A program made the translations under genes and the position numbers. The notes below the pieces were generated by a model, which searched no databases, was not told the DNA's origin, and saw only the letters and a program-made list of their open reading frames with translations. Shown in pieces: positions 17,909 through 26,913 of a stretch of 64,000 bases of DNA (position 1 is its first letter; each line of letters opens with the position of its first letter). The stretch is from Atlantibacter sp. RC6 (GTDB taxonomy: Bacteria; Pseudomonadota; Gammaproteobacteria; Enterobacterales; Enterobacteriaceae): the NCBI RefSeq assembly GCF_014193285.1, contig NZ_JACHZE010000001.1:1-64000 (forward strand), written 5' to 3'.

Positions 17909-19180
17909 TTAGTTGCTGGCGGTTTTCACCGGCTGGTCGGATTTTTTGTCGTTACCGGCGATAAACGGGCTCCACGGCTGGGCGCGTACCGGCTGGTCGG
18001 TCTGCCACACCACGTTGAACTGACCGTTACCCTCGATCTCGCCAATCATCACCGGCTTGTGGAGATGATGGTTGGTGGCGTCCATGGTGAGGGTAAAACC
18101 GGACGGCGCTTTGACAGTTTGCCCGGCCATGGCGGCGCGCACTTTGTCCACGTCGGTGGTGCCGGCTTTCTCGACCGCCTGGGCCCACATATGAATGCCC
18201 ACCCAGGTGGCTTCCATCGGATCGTTGGTTACCACGGTATCGGCGTTCGGCACTTTATTGGCTTTGGCCCAGGCTTTATAGGCGGCGACAAACTGGGTGT
18301 TGGTCGGGTTATCCACCGATTCGAAGTAGTTCCACGCCGCGAGGTTGCCCACCAACGGTTTGGTGTCGATGCCGCGCAGCTCTTCTTCGCCCACCGAGAA
18401 CGCCACCACCGGTACATCGGTGGCTTTCACCGCCTGGTTTGCCAGCTCTTTGTAGAACGGCACGTTGGAATCGCCGTTGATGGTGGAGATCACCGCCGTT
18501 TTACCGCCTGCCGAGAATTTCTTGATATCGGCCACGATGGTCTGGTAGTCGCTGTGACCAAACGGCGTATACACCTCCTGGATATCTTTATCCGCTACGC
18601 CTTTGGAGTGCAGGAAAGCACGCAGGATCTTGTTGGTAGTGCGCGGGTACACATAGTCAGTACCCAGCAGGAAGAAGCGCTTCGCGCCGCCGCCATCTTC
18701 GCTCATCAGATATTCCACCGCCGGGATCGCCTGCTGGTTCGGCGCGGCCCCGGTATAGAACACGTTCGGCGACATCTCTTCGCCTTCATACTGTACCGGG
18801 TAGAACAGCAGCCCGTTCAGCTCCTCAAATACCGGCAGCACCGATTTACGGGACACCGAGGTCCAGCAGCCGAACACCACGTCCACTTTATCCTGGCTCA
18901 GCAGTTGGCGGGCTTTCTCCGCGAACAGCGGCCAGTTGGATGCCGGGTCCACCACGACCGGTTCTAGTTTTTTACCTAACACGCCGCCTTTGGCGTTGAT
19001 CTCGTCAATGGTCATCAGCGCCACGTTTTTCAGCGGCGTTTCCGAGATCGCCATGGTGCCGGAGAGCGAGTGCATAATCCCCACTTTGATGGTGTCCGCA
19101 GCCTGAACGCTGAAGGTCACGCCCATCGCTGACACGGACGCGCAGAGGGCAAAGGCTTTTAACAAGGTACGTCGTTGCAT
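17909..19180 (-). CDS. urtA: UrtA, urea-binding protein of the ABC transporter
   Basis: A 423-residue periplasmic binding protein of the branched-chain amino acid/amide type. The N terminus has a signal peptide cut near residue 27 (VQA-AD); the run QRRTLLK resembles a twin-arginine motif, as in several UrtA proteins. The mature protein opens with IKVGIMHSLSGTMAISETPL, characteristic of UrtA and FmdD/amide-binding proteins. An excellent ribosome site (GGGAG) precedes the ATG. It lies 36 bp after the GntR gene, directly behind the urea-degrading enzymes, which supports urea as substrate over short amides. Confidence 0.93.
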   Translation of the reverse strand: MQRRTLLKAFALCASVSAMGVTFSVQAADTIKVGIMHSLSGTMAISETPLKNVALMTIDEINAKGGVLGKKLEPVVVDPASNWPLFAEKARQLLSQDKVDVVFGCWTSVSRKSVLPVFEELNGLLFYPVQYEGEEMSPNVFYTGAAPNQQAIPAVEYLMSEDGGGAKRFFLLGTDYVYPRTTNKILRAFLHSKGVADKDIQEVYTPFGHSDYQTIVADIKKFSAGGKTAVISTINGDSNVPFYKELANQAVKATDVPVVAFSVGEEELRGIDTKPLVGNLAAWNYFESVDNPTNTQFVAAYKAWAKANKVPNADTVVTNDPMEATWVGIHMWAQAVEKAGTTDVDKVRAAMAGQTVKAPSGFTLTMDATNHHLHKPVMIGEIEGNGQFNVVWQTDQPVRAQPWSPFIAGNDKKSDQPVKTASN

Positions 19181-19216
19181 AAGATCACTCCCAATAAATG
19201 TGCTGTGTGATTAGGG

Positions 19217-19900
19217 TTAACGACACTTCTCCTGCCGCGCCTGCTGCAGCATATGAAGCGTAATTTTGCGAACCTCTTTCTGGCTTTGTGCGATATGCGC
19301 GGTTAGTCGGTCACACGCCTCCTCTACGTCGCGGTGGATAATGGCGAGCAAGATGGCGCTATGCTCGGCGTAAGTTGCCGCCACGCGCGGGGCCTGGGTG
19401 AAATCGAGGCGCCGCACGATGCGAATTTTCTCGGTCACTTCGCGGTGTACCCGCGCCATTTCCGGGTTCCCGGCGGCGCTCACCAGCGTCATATGAAAGG
19501 CTTCATCCCACAGCGCGACGTCGCTGCCCTCCGCCAGGGCGGGCGAATCGATCCAGAAATCCACCAGCTCCTGAAGCAGAGCCGGGATCGCGCCATCAGG
19601 TCGCTGGCATAAGCGGCGCACCGCTTCGCTTTCCAGTACCACCCGCAGGTCGTAAAAGGCTTCCAGCGCGTCGAAATCCACCGGCTTGACCTGCCAGCCG
19701 CTGCGCGGCTGCACGTCGAGATAGCCCTCCTGTTCCAGGGCGTACAGCGCCTGGCGCACCGGGGTACGGCTGACGCCCACCCGGGTGGCGATATCCGATT
19801 CGCTAAACCGGTCTCCCGGCAGTAGTTGGAAGTCGAAAATCGCCTGTTTGACGTGCTGGTAAACGCGTCCGGCGATGCCCTCCTGGGCCAGCATGCTCAT
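19217..19900 (-). CDS. GntR/FCD-family regulator of the urea operon
   Basis: A 227-residue regulator: N-terminal winged helix-turn-helix (about residues 10-75, with SESDIATRVGVSRTPVRQAL) and a C-terminal all-helical FCD ligand domain with conserved D, H and E residues (VVLESEAVRRL and later histidines). It sits inside the urea operon, its ATG overlapping the urea carboxylase stop (TGATG). A palindrome of the type bound by this subfamily occurs near the operon start at 25356-25365. Ligand unknown; a urea-pathway metabolite is a reasonable guess. Confidence 0.88.
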   Translation of the reverse strand: MSMLAQEGIAGRVYQHVKQAIFDFQLLPGDRFSESDIATRVGVSRTPVRQALYALEQEGYLDVQPRSGWQVKPVDFDALEAFYDLRVVLESEAVRRLCQRPDGAIPALLQELVDFWIDSPALAEGSDVALWDEAFHMTLVSAAGNPEMARVHREVTEKIRIVRRLDFTQAPRVAATYAEHSAILLAIIHRDVEEACDRLTAHIAQSQKEVRKITLHMLQQARQEKCR

Positions 19901-22900
19901 CAGCTCGCCGCCAGCCATAACAGCGCGTCGCCGGGGCCGACCGGACGCCCTTGCTGGCAGCCAATCGCGGTGACGGTTCCGTCGTTCGGGGCGCAGACCA
20001 TCAGTTCCATTTTCATCGCTTCGACCACGATCAGCGGCTCGCCCTGCTTCACGCACTGGCCCGGCTCAACCAGTATTTTCCAGATATTGCCGTTGAGATC
20101 GGCATTGACCCGCTGCCCCTGGTGCTGGTCGTCAGCGTCCCCGATGGGCGCGATATCCGTGACGTTGTCACCTTCTTCACTCTGCCAGCGCGCCACTTCT
20201 TCGCTAAACGCCGCCTGCTGGCGTTCGCGGAAGGCGGCAATATCAACGGCGTTATCCGCCAGAAACTGCTGGTACGCCGCAAAGTCGAATTCGCTCTCCT
20301 CAATGCGCACCTCGGCACGCCCTTCCCGGAAGGCCTCGCGCAAGTCGGTTAATTCCTCTTCACTGACCGGGTAGAAGCGCACCTGGTCGAAGAATTTCAG
20401 CAGCCACGGCTCGTCGCCAAACTGGCCGTTGCGCAGGAATTTGTTCCAGATGGGCAGCGTGCGCCCCACCAGTTGATAGCCGCCTGGCGAGTCCATGCCG
20501 TAGATGCACATATACATCCCGCCGATGCCCACGGTGCCTTCGGCGGTCCAGGTGCGCGCCGGGTTGTATTTGGAACTTAACAGGCGGTGACGCGGGTCGA
20601 CCGGCACCGCACAAGGCGCGCCGAGATAGACATCCCCCAGCCCGAGGATCAGATAGCTGGCGTCGGAGATAATCCGCAGCACCGCGTCGCGGTCGCTCAG
20701 GCCATTGGCGCGGGCGATAAAGTCGACGTTGTTGGGCAGCCAGGGTGCCGCCGGGCGCACCGTTTGCTGATAGCGCTCCACCGCCGCCAGAGTGGCGCTG
20801 TCTTCAAACGCCACGGGCAGGTGAACAATGCGCGACGGGATTTTCAACGTCGCCACGTCACCCAGCGACGCTTCCAGATGCAACAGTTGCGCCATCAACT
20901 GGGCCTGGGAGATATGCTGGCCGTCGTAGCGCACCTGTAGCGATCGCACGCCGGGAGAGAGTTCTTCTACGCCGGAGATCGCCGCCTGGCGGATGGCCGC
21001 CATCAGCAGATGCACCCGCAGGCGCAGCGCCAGATCCAGTACGTTCTCGCCGTATTCAATCAGGATGTAGCTGTCACCCGCCTGGCGCCACACCACCGCC
21101 GGACGCGAGCCCTGCGCCTCCCACTGGGCGAGGATCGCCGCGCTGCGGGTCGCGCCGGGTTGTATCGAAGCCGGGATATCCGGCAGCGTGCCGGCGGCGC
21201 ACAGATTGGTCACCGCCACCTGGTGCGCCAGTTCCAGCGACTGCGCCCAGGCGAAGCTCACCGGATGGAAGCGGATTTTGTCGCCGGGTTTGACCTGGCC
21301 GACTTTCCACAACTCGCCTTTGGCGATGGTTACCGGGCAGACGAAGCCGCCGAGGCTTGGGCCGTCGCGGGTTAAAATCACCGGGAAATCACCGGTAAAG
21401 TTAATCGCGCCGATAGCGTATTCGCAGTCATGAACGTTTGACGGGTGCAGGCCCGCTTCGCCGCCGTCGGCGCGCGCCCATTCGGGTTTCGGGCCGCTCA
21501 GGCGCACGCCGAGGCGGTTGGAGTTGTAATGCACCTCCCACTCGGTGGCGAAAAAGGTTTCCATCGACTCCGGGGTAAAGAAATCCGGCGCGCCATGCGG
21601 CCCATACAGCACGCCGATTTCCCACGTATCGCCGTAGGTTGGAATCAATGCCGGTTCCGGCATTTGCGGCAGCGCAATCGGCGCAGGCGTGGTACAGGCC
21701 GCCAGTTCCGGGCGGGAAATCGCCAGAATGTCGGCGACCTTCAGGGTGCGCCCGGCGTGGCCGCCAAACTGCCCGAGGGCGAAGGTGGAGCGGCTGCCGA
21801 GATACAGCGGCACATCGATACCGTTACGCACCGCCAGATAGGTCCGGCAGCCGCTTGTAGCGCGGCCCAGCGTCAGGGTTTGCCCGGCTTTGATGACGAT
21901 CGGCTGCCAGTACGCTACCGGTTTGTCGTCCAGCAGCGCCGGACAACTGGCCCCGGTCAGGGCGATAATCGCGTCGCTGTGAAAACGCAGCGTCGGGCCT
22001 TGCAGGGTAAACTCCAGCCCTGCGGCGCTCGGGTGGTTGCCGACAATGCGGTTGGCAAGCTGGAACGCCAGATCGTCCATCGGCCCCGAGGGCGGTACGC
22101 CGATATCCCAGTAGCCGGGGCGGCCCGGATAATCCTGCACGCTGCTCCAGGTGCCCGGCTCCAGCACTTCAATGGCGTGGGCCTGATAGCTGACCTCATC
22201 CAGCAGCCGGGTCCACATCACCCCGGCTTTAAATTCCGGCAGCATTGCCAGCTGGCGTAGATAATCCAGGTTAGTGGCGATACCTGATAACCGGGTGGCG
22301 TTAAGCGCGCTACGCAGCTTCAGTAGCGCATCCTGGCGATCCTGACCGTGAACGATAATTTTGGCGATCATCGGATCATAAAACGCGCTGACCTCGCTAC
22401 CGGTACTGACCCAGCCGTCTACCCGCACATTATCCGGGAAGTAAACCTCGGTAAGCACGCCGGGGCTGGGCTGGAAGTTCTTTAGCGGATCTTCGGCGTA
22501 AATACGCACCTCAATCGCCGCGCCGCCCGGCGCGCGGGCCATGGCCTGCCAGTCCAGCGGTTGCGCCGCCGCCAGCCGGACCATACATTCGATCAGATCG
22601 AGCCCGGTCACCATTTCGGTTACCGGGTGCTCCACCTGGAGACGGGTGTTGACCTCGAGAAAATAGAACGCGTCCTGCGCCGGTTCGTAGATAAATTCCA
22701 CGGTGCCCGCGCTGCGGTAATTCACCGATTCCCCCAGCGCCACGGCGGCGTTTAACATCGCCTGGCGGGTGGACTGCGGCAAATTGGGCGCGGGCGTTTC
22801 TTCCAGCACTTTCTGGTTGCGGCGCTGGAGCGAACAGTCACGCTCGCCGAGGGCCACCACTTTACCCTTGCCGTCACCAAAGATTTGCACTTCAAGGTGA

Positions 22901-23517
22901 CGCGCCCGGTCAATGCAGCGCTCCAGAAACACGCCGTCATCGCTGAAGAACTGCGCTCCCTGCCGCTTAACGGTTTGCCAGGCTTCGCACAGCGCCGCCA
23001 TATCTTCACAGCGCATCAGGCCGATGCCGCCACCGCCTGCGGTGGTTTTCAGCATCAACGGGAAACCGACTTCCGTCGCCTGCTCGCAGGCCTCTTCCAG
23101 GCTTTGCAATAACCCGGTGCCGGGCGTCATCGGCAAACCCGCCTGGGCCGCCAGCGCCCGGGCGCGGTGCTTCTGGCCAAAGTCAGCGATTTGCGAGGCG
23201 TCCGGGCCGATAAACACAAGACCTGCCATTTCACAGGCGGCGGCAAATTCCGCACGCTCGGAGAGAAAGCCGTAGCCGGGGAAAATCGCCTCTGCGCCGC
23301 TCTGCTTTGCAGCCGCGAGGATCTTATCAATATTCAGGTAGCTGTCCCGCGCGCTGTCGCCGCCCAGGGCAATCGCCCGGGTGGCGGCGGCGACGTACGG
23401 CGCGTTGCGGTCGCTGTCGGAATACACCGCCACGCTCTCAATGCCCATGCGGTTGAGGGTGCGAATGGCGCGGCAGGCGATTTCGCCACGGTTGGCAATC
23501 AGTACTCGTTGAAACAT
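19900..23517 (-). CDS. uca: Urea carboxylase (biotin-dependent)
   Basis: A 1205-residue multidomain enzyme that carboxylates urea to allophanate using ATP, bicarbonate and biotin. Domain order: biotin carboxylase (about 1-450, opening FQRVLIANRGEIACRAIRT, ATP-grasp with GGGGIGLM); a carboxyltransferase-like part homologous to the KipA/KipI (AHS2/AHS1) proteins (about 480-1000); a C-terminal biotinyl domain with the target lysine in VEAMKMEL near residue 1165. The ATG at 23517, with GAGGAG ahead, is the natural start. It lies 10 bp after allophanate hydrolase; together they form urea amidolyase as two polypeptides. Confidence 0.95.
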   Translation of the reverse strand: MFQRVLIANRGEIACRAIRTLNRMGIESVAVYSDSDRNAPYVAAATRAIALGGDSARDSYLNIDKILAAAKQSGAEAIFPGYGFLSERAEFAAACEMAGLVFIGPDASQIADFGQKHRARALAAQAGLPMTPGTGLLQSLEEACEQATEVGFPLMLKTTAGGGGIGLMRCEDMAALCEAWQTVKRQGAQFFSDDGVFLERCIDRARHLEVQIFGDGKGKVVALGERDCSLQRRNQKVLEETPAPNLPQSTRQAMLNAAVALGESVNYRSAGTVEFIYEPAQDAFYFLEVNTRLQVEHPVTEMVTGLDLIECMVRLAAAQPLDWQAMARAPGGAAIEVRIYAEDPLKNFQPSPGVLTEVYFPDNVRVDGWVSTGSEVSAFYDPMIAKIIVHGQDRQDALLKLRSALNATRLSGIATNLDYLRQLAMLPEFKAGVMWTRLLDEVSYQAHAIEVLEPGTWSSVQDYPGRPGYWDIGVPPSGPMDDLAFQLANRIVGNHPSAAGLEFTLQGPTLRFHSDAIIALTGASCPALLDDKPVAYWQPIVIKAGQTLTLGRATSGCRTYLAVRNGIDVPLYLGSRSTFALGQFGGHAGRTLKVADILAISRPELAACTTPAPIALPQMPEPALIPTYGDTWEIGVLYGPHGAPDFFTPESMETFFATEWEVHYNSNRLGVRLSGPKPEWARADGGEAGLHPSNVHDCEYAIGAINFTGDFPVILTRDGPSLGGFVCPVTIAKGELWKVGQVKPGDKIRFHPVSFAWAQSLELAHQVAVTNLCAAGTLPDIPASIQPGATRSAAILAQWEAQGSRPAVVWRQAGDSYILIEYGENVLDLALRLRVHLLMAAIRQAAISGVEELSPGVRSLQVRYDGQHISQAQLMAQLLHLEASLGDVATLKIPSRIVHLPVAFEDSATLAAVERYQQTVRPAAPWLPNNVDFIARANGLSDRDAVLRIISDASYLILGLGDVYLGAPCAVPVDPRHRLLSSKYNPARTWTAEGTVGIGGMYMCIYGMDSPGGYQLVGRTLPIWNKFLRNGQFGDEPWLLKFFDQVRFYPVSEEELTDLREAFREGRAEVRIEESEFDFAAYQQFLADNAVDIAAFRERQQAAFSEEVARWQSEEGDNVTDIAPIGDADDQHQGQRVNADLNGNIWKILVEPGQCVKQGEPLIVVEAMKMELMVCAPNDGTVTAIGCQQGRPVGPGDALLWLAAS

Positions 23518-23527
23518 GGCGTTCTCC

Positions 23528-25339
23528 TCAGGCGCTGTGATGGCGGGCGAGCCAGGCTTTCCATCCGCCCCATGACGTGATGTCCGTGGCGTCGGCCAGG
23601 GCATACGGCTCGCAGATAAAGCCCTTTACCTGGCGACCGTCGTGTAGCGTCAGCGAGCCGATGCCCAGCGGCGCAGGCACTTCCGCCACCAGTTCGCCGA
23701 AGCGCGCCAGCGGCACGTCCCACAGCTCCACAACAATCGGCTGGCCCTTGTCGCCCCGCGCCAGGCCGGGCTTCGGCGGCGTGGTGTTCGCCAGGGCATA
23801 CAGCTGATAGCTGGCGTCGGTGGTGGTTTCCTCGACAAAGACGGCGTTGCGGGTGGTGAGCTGGAAGTTAAGCGGCTGGCCGCGCAGGTGCGCGCCCACG
23901 ACCGCCAGGCGCACAAACCCCTGGGCAGCCGCCGGTGTGCTCACGGGTAAGGCTTTTGACGTTGCGCCTAACGGCAGCGGCAGCGCCTGCTGCCAGAGGC
24001 GACCGAAATCAGCCAGCGCCGCGTCGTGCCAGGCGGGCGCGATTAACGTAATGCCCGCCGGTAATCCGTCGGCACGGAAATCCCCCGGCAGCGCCAGCGC
24101 ACTGAGATCCGCGAGGTTGGTAAAATTGGTGTAGGTGCCAAACTGCGAGTTGTAGCGCACCGGCTCCTCAGCCATCTCAGCAATCGTGTGGATCGTGGGT
24201 GATGTGGGGACGACCAGCGCGTCGAAGCCGGCCAGCACACTGTTGATATCCCGCGCCAGCGCGGCGCGGGTGTATTCCGCCTGCCAGGCGTCGCAGGCGC
24301 TGAAGCGCTTGCCGCCCTCAACGATACCGCGCACCGTCGGGTCCATGGCGTCGGGAAAACGCGCCAGGGTATCGCCCACCGCCACGGTGCGTTCCGCCAC
24401 CCATGCCCCGGCATAAAGCTGTTCGGCCAGTTGGCGGAACGGCGTGAAATCAATCGGAACGCACTGTGCGCCCAGCGCTTCGAGGCGCGTCAGGCTTTTG
24501 GCAAAGGCGGCTTCACTGAATCGGTCGCCAAAGAACTCAAGACGATCCGGCACCGCCAGGCGCGGCTTCGCGCTAAAGCGCGCGGGCTCGGTAAACGGGT
24601 TACGGCGCGATAAGGCGTCTTCGGCGTCAAACCCGCCGGCGATGCTGGCGACTGTAGCCGCGTCATCTACGGTAAGCGCGAATACCGACACCGTGTCGTT
24701 GAGCCTGCAGGCAGGCACCACGCCGCTCGCGGATAACCAGCCTTTGGTGGGTTTCAGCCCGACAATGTTGTTAAAGCCCGCCGGGACGCGGCCTGAACCT
24801 GCGGTATCGGTGCCCAGGGCAAACGGCACCAGACCGCGCGCCACCACCGAGGCCGAACCGGAGCTGGAGCCGCCGCTCACGTAGCGGGCATCAAAGGTAT
24901 TGGGTACCGCGCCATAGGGTGAACGGGTGCCCACCAGCCCGGTAGCGAACTGATCGAGGTTGGTTTTGCCCACCACAATCGCTCCCGCCGCTTTAAGCTT
25001 CGCCACCACGGTGGCGTCTTTTTCCGCCAGATACGCAAAGGCCGGACAGGCGGCGGTGGTTTCAAACCCGGCGACGTCGATATTGTCTTTTACCGCGAAG
25101 GGTACGCCCCACAGCGCGAAATCGTGCGGGTTTTTGCCCTGTTTCAGCCCTGCGGCTAATTGAGCGATTTGCGCACTAATTAATTCCTCGCTGGCGCAGC
25201 TAATCCAGGCAGTATCTTGTTTATCGAATCCATTAATAAGCTGGCGATAAATATCTGATAAGGCATCGACGGAGTGAGAACAGAATTGTTTCCATTCATC
25301 AATGGTCATTACACCGGGCGAAGAACGAAGTGGCATCAT
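23528..25339 (-). CDS. atzF: Allophanate hydrolase
   Basis: An amidase-signature enzyme of about 603 residues that splits allophanate into CO2 and ammonia, completing urea breakdown without nickel urease. The Ser-cisSer-Lys triad is visible: Lys in VKDNIDVAG, serines in GGSSSGSAS and DTAGSGRVPA. The C-terminal 150 residues form the extra domain typical of AtzF-type hydrolases. Start uncertain: an ATG at 25396 lies upstream of the predicted transcription start and is rejected; those at 25339/25336 (GGGA ahead) are chosen over 25309. First gene of the urea operon. Confidence 0.92.
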   Translation of the reverse strand: MMPLRSSPGVMTIDEWKQFCSHSVDALSDIYRQLINGFDKQDTAWISCASEELISAQIAQLAAGLKQGKNPHDFALWGVPFAVKDNIDVAGFETTAACPAFAYLAEKDATVVAKLKAAGAIVVGKTNLDQFATGLVGTRSPYGAVPNTFDARYVSGGSSSGSASVVARGLVPFALGTDTAGSGRVPAGFNNIVGLKPTKGWLSASGVVPACRLNDTVSVFALTVDDAATVASIAGGFDAEDALSRRNPFTEPARFSAKPRLAVPDRLEFFGDRFSEAAFAKSLTRLEALGAQCVPIDFTPFRQLAEQLYAGAWVAERTVAVGDTLARFPDAMDPTVRGIVEGGKRFSACDAWQAEYTRAALARDINSVLAGFDALVVPTSPTIHTIAEMAEEPVRYNSQFGTYTNFTNLADLSALALPGDFRADGLPAGITLIAPAWHDAALADFGRLWQQALPLPLGATSKALPVSTPAAAQGFVRLAVVGAHLRGQPLNFQLTTRNAVFVEETTTDASYQLYALANTTPPKPGLARGDKGQPIVVELWDVPLARFGELVAEVPAPLGIGSLTLHDGRQVKGFICEPYALADATDITSWGGWKAWLARHHSA

Positions 25340-25355
25340 TGGCTGGCATCCCAAC

Positions 25356-25365
25356 TGGTATACAA
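25356..25365. promoter_or_regulatory. GntR/FCD-type operator candidate
   Basis: TGGTATACAA (TTGTATACCA on the coding strand) fits the T-N-GT-N2-AC-N-A palindrome bound by FadR-subfamily GntR regulators. It lies 5-15 bp downstream of the transcription start predicted from the sigma-54 promoter, a good place for a repressor. The likely binder is the GntR protein encoded in the same operon. Confidence 0.5.
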
Positions 25366-25379
25366 GATGGGAGAAATAA

Positions 25380-25395
25380 AGCAATTGTGATGCCA
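25380..25395 (-). promoter_or_regulatory. Sigma-54 promoter of the urea operon
   Basis: On the minus strand TGGCATCACAATTGCT matches the -24/-12 consensus TGGCAC-N5-TTGCW, with exactly 10 bp between the GG and GC elements. It lies about 40 bp upstream of the chosen atzF start. Sigma-54 promoters need an activator, and NtrC-like sites are present about 90-120 bp further upstream. Confidence 0.75.
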
Positions 25396-25479
25396 ATATT
25401 TATAATTATATTAATATCAATAAGTTAATTAATTTAAACTCTCTAATTGCGTATTGTATTAATGATGTGAAAAATAAAT

Positions 25480-25517
25480 CACAACATTTTGGTGCAAGCC
25501 TGCATTAAAGGCGTGCA
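25480..25517. promoter_or_regulatory. Two NtrC-type enhancer sites
   Basis: CACAACATTTTGGTGCA (25480-25496) and TGCATTAAAGGCGTGCA (25501-25517) both resemble the 17-bp NtrC consensus TGCACCAWWWTGGTGCA. Their centres are 21 bp apart, two helical turns, and 85-140 bp upstream of the sigma-54 promoter, as in known nitrogen-controlled promoters. Together they predict induction on nitrogen limitation. Confidence 0.65.
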
Positions 25518-25537
25518 GTTAAAGAGCAAATAAAAAA

Positions 25538-25565
25538 ATATCCGCCTGCGCGAACAGGCGGATAT
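25538..25565 (-). terminator. Terminator after the MetE-like gene
   Basis: A perfect 11-bp stem (ATATCCGCCTG/CAGGCGGATAT, 6-nt loop) is followed on the minus strand by a run of seven U residues. It separates the MetE-like gene from the control region of the urea operon. Confidence 0.9.
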
Positions 25566-25613
25566 AAGTTTTTATGATGGCGGGTAATTAACAGCAATAA
25601 CTTATTACGATAA

Positions 25614-26717
25614 TCACCATACTTCTGCGGCAATATCCGTTACCAGACGGACTTTATTCCACTGCTCGGCAGGGGTAATGGCGTTGCCCTCTTCCGTTGA
25701 CGCAAATCCGCACTGCGGGCTGAGGCAAACCTGGTTCAGATCCACATACTGTGACGCTTCTTTCAGGCGCGCTTTGATCTGCTCGCGGTTCTCCAGTTCG
25801 CCGTTTTTAGTGGTGATCAAGCCTAATACCACCTGCTGTTTGCCCGGACGGATAAAGCGCAGCGGAGAGAAATCGCCGGAGCGGTCGTTATCGTATTCAA
25901 GGAAAAATGCGTCAACGTTGACAGTGCCAAACAGCACTTCCGCCACCGGCTCATAGCCGCCTTCGGCAATCCAACTGGAGCGGAAGTTGCCACGGCAAAC
26001 GTGCAGGCCGATGGTCAGATCGTCCGGTTTGCCTTCCAGCGCCTGGTTAAGCACCCGGGCATAAATCTGCGCCAGCTGGTCGGGGTCTTCGCAGCGATCG
26101 CGGATCTGCTGGCGTTGTTCATCAGAGCACAGGTAAGCCCAGACGGTGTCGTCGAGTTGCAGGTAACGACAGCCCGCGTCGTAGAAAGCGCGAATGGCGT
26201 CACGCCAGGTCACGGCGAGATCGGCGAAGTAGTCATCCAGGTTCGGGTAGACGTTACGGTCAATCGCCGCCGCGCCGCCGCGAAAATGCAGTACGCTCGG
26301 GCTGGGAATAGTCATTTTCGGCTCGGCGTTGCCGCTGACGCTTTTCAGAAATCGGAAATCTTCCAGCATCGGATGGTTGCCAAACGCCACTTTGCCCGTG
26401 ACGCGCACGCTCTGGGCTTTGGTCTGGATGCCGGAGAACTGAATCCCCTGGTTAACTTCCACCAGCTCGACGCCCTGCAAGGCGGCAAAGAAATCAAGAT
26501 GCCACCAGGCGCGGCGGAATTCGCCATCGGTCACCACCGTCAGCCCGCAGGCGCACTGCTCTTCAACACAGGCGCGGATGGCGTCGTTTTCGACCTGGCG
26601 CAATTGGGCGGCATTAATATCGCCACGGGCGAACTGTTCGCGGGCGGTTTTGATCGCGTCGGGGCGTAAAAAGCTGCCGACAACATCGGCGCGGTACGGG
26701 GGAAGCTGGCGTTGCAT
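25614..26717 (-). CDS. MetE-like cobalamin-independent methyltransferase (short form)
   Basis: A 367-residue protein of the short MetE-C-like family (YxjG/YxjH type), which holds only the catalytic barrel of cobalamin-independent methionine synthase. The opening PYRADVVGSFLRP and segments LQLDDTVWAYL, IGLHVCRGNFRSSW and LNQVCLSPQCGFAS carry the expected zinc ligands (His, Cys, Cys). The ATG at 26717 has an AAGGAG site. The methyl donor of this subfamily is not settled. A single-gene unit with its own terminator; MetJ-like boxes lie 50-85 bp upstream, supporting a methionine role. Confidence 0.85.
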   Translation of the reverse strand: MQRQLPPYRADVVGSFLRPDAIKTAREQFARGDINAAQLRQVENDAIRACVEEQCACGLTVVTDGEFRRAWWHLDFFAALQGVELVEVNQGIQFSGIQTKAQSVRVTGKVAFGNHPMLEDFRFLKSVSGNAEPKMTIPSPSVLHFRGGAAAIDRNVYPNLDDYFADLAVTWRDAIRAFYDAGCRYLQLDDTVWAYLCSDEQRQQIRDRCEDPDQLAQIYARVLNQALEGKPDDLTIGLHVCRGNFRSSWIAEGGYEPVAEVLFGTVNVDAFFLEYDNDRSGDFSPLRFIRPGKQQVVLGLITTKNGELENREQIKARLKEASQYVDLNQVCLSPQCGFASTEEGNAITPAEQWNKVRLVTDIAAEVW

Positions 26718-26768
26718 GGTGTCTCCTTGACCCTGAAGATAATTGCCCAGGGTGATTGTTCGCATTAT

Positions 26769-26800
26769 GAAGATTTAGCCATCTGGACGGCTAGATGCAT
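26769..26800. promoter_or_regulatory. Tandem MetJ-type Met boxes
   Basis: Consecutive 8-mers AGCCATCT (26777), GGACGGCT (26785) and AGATGCAT (26793), with a weaker one at 26769, match AGACGTCT at 5-6 of 8 positions on either strand. Head-to-tail 8-bp repeats of this kind are the known MetJ operator layout. They lie about 50-85 bp upstream of the MetE-like start. Confidence 0.6.
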
Positions 26801-26913
26801 TGAGAGTGTCACGCAGCGGCAGGTTGTGCAAACGAAGAAAATTCATGGCACATGAGAAAAATTCACGTTGGATGACGCGTGTTCAGGGCATCCGGTGGGA
26901 TGCCCCTGAGGTG

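Noticed and set aside
17834-18967. 377-codon plus-strand ORF over urtA
   Set aside because: Antisense to a clear UrtA; composition (His, Gly, Arg, Phe) is typical of a reversed reading, with no ribosome site.
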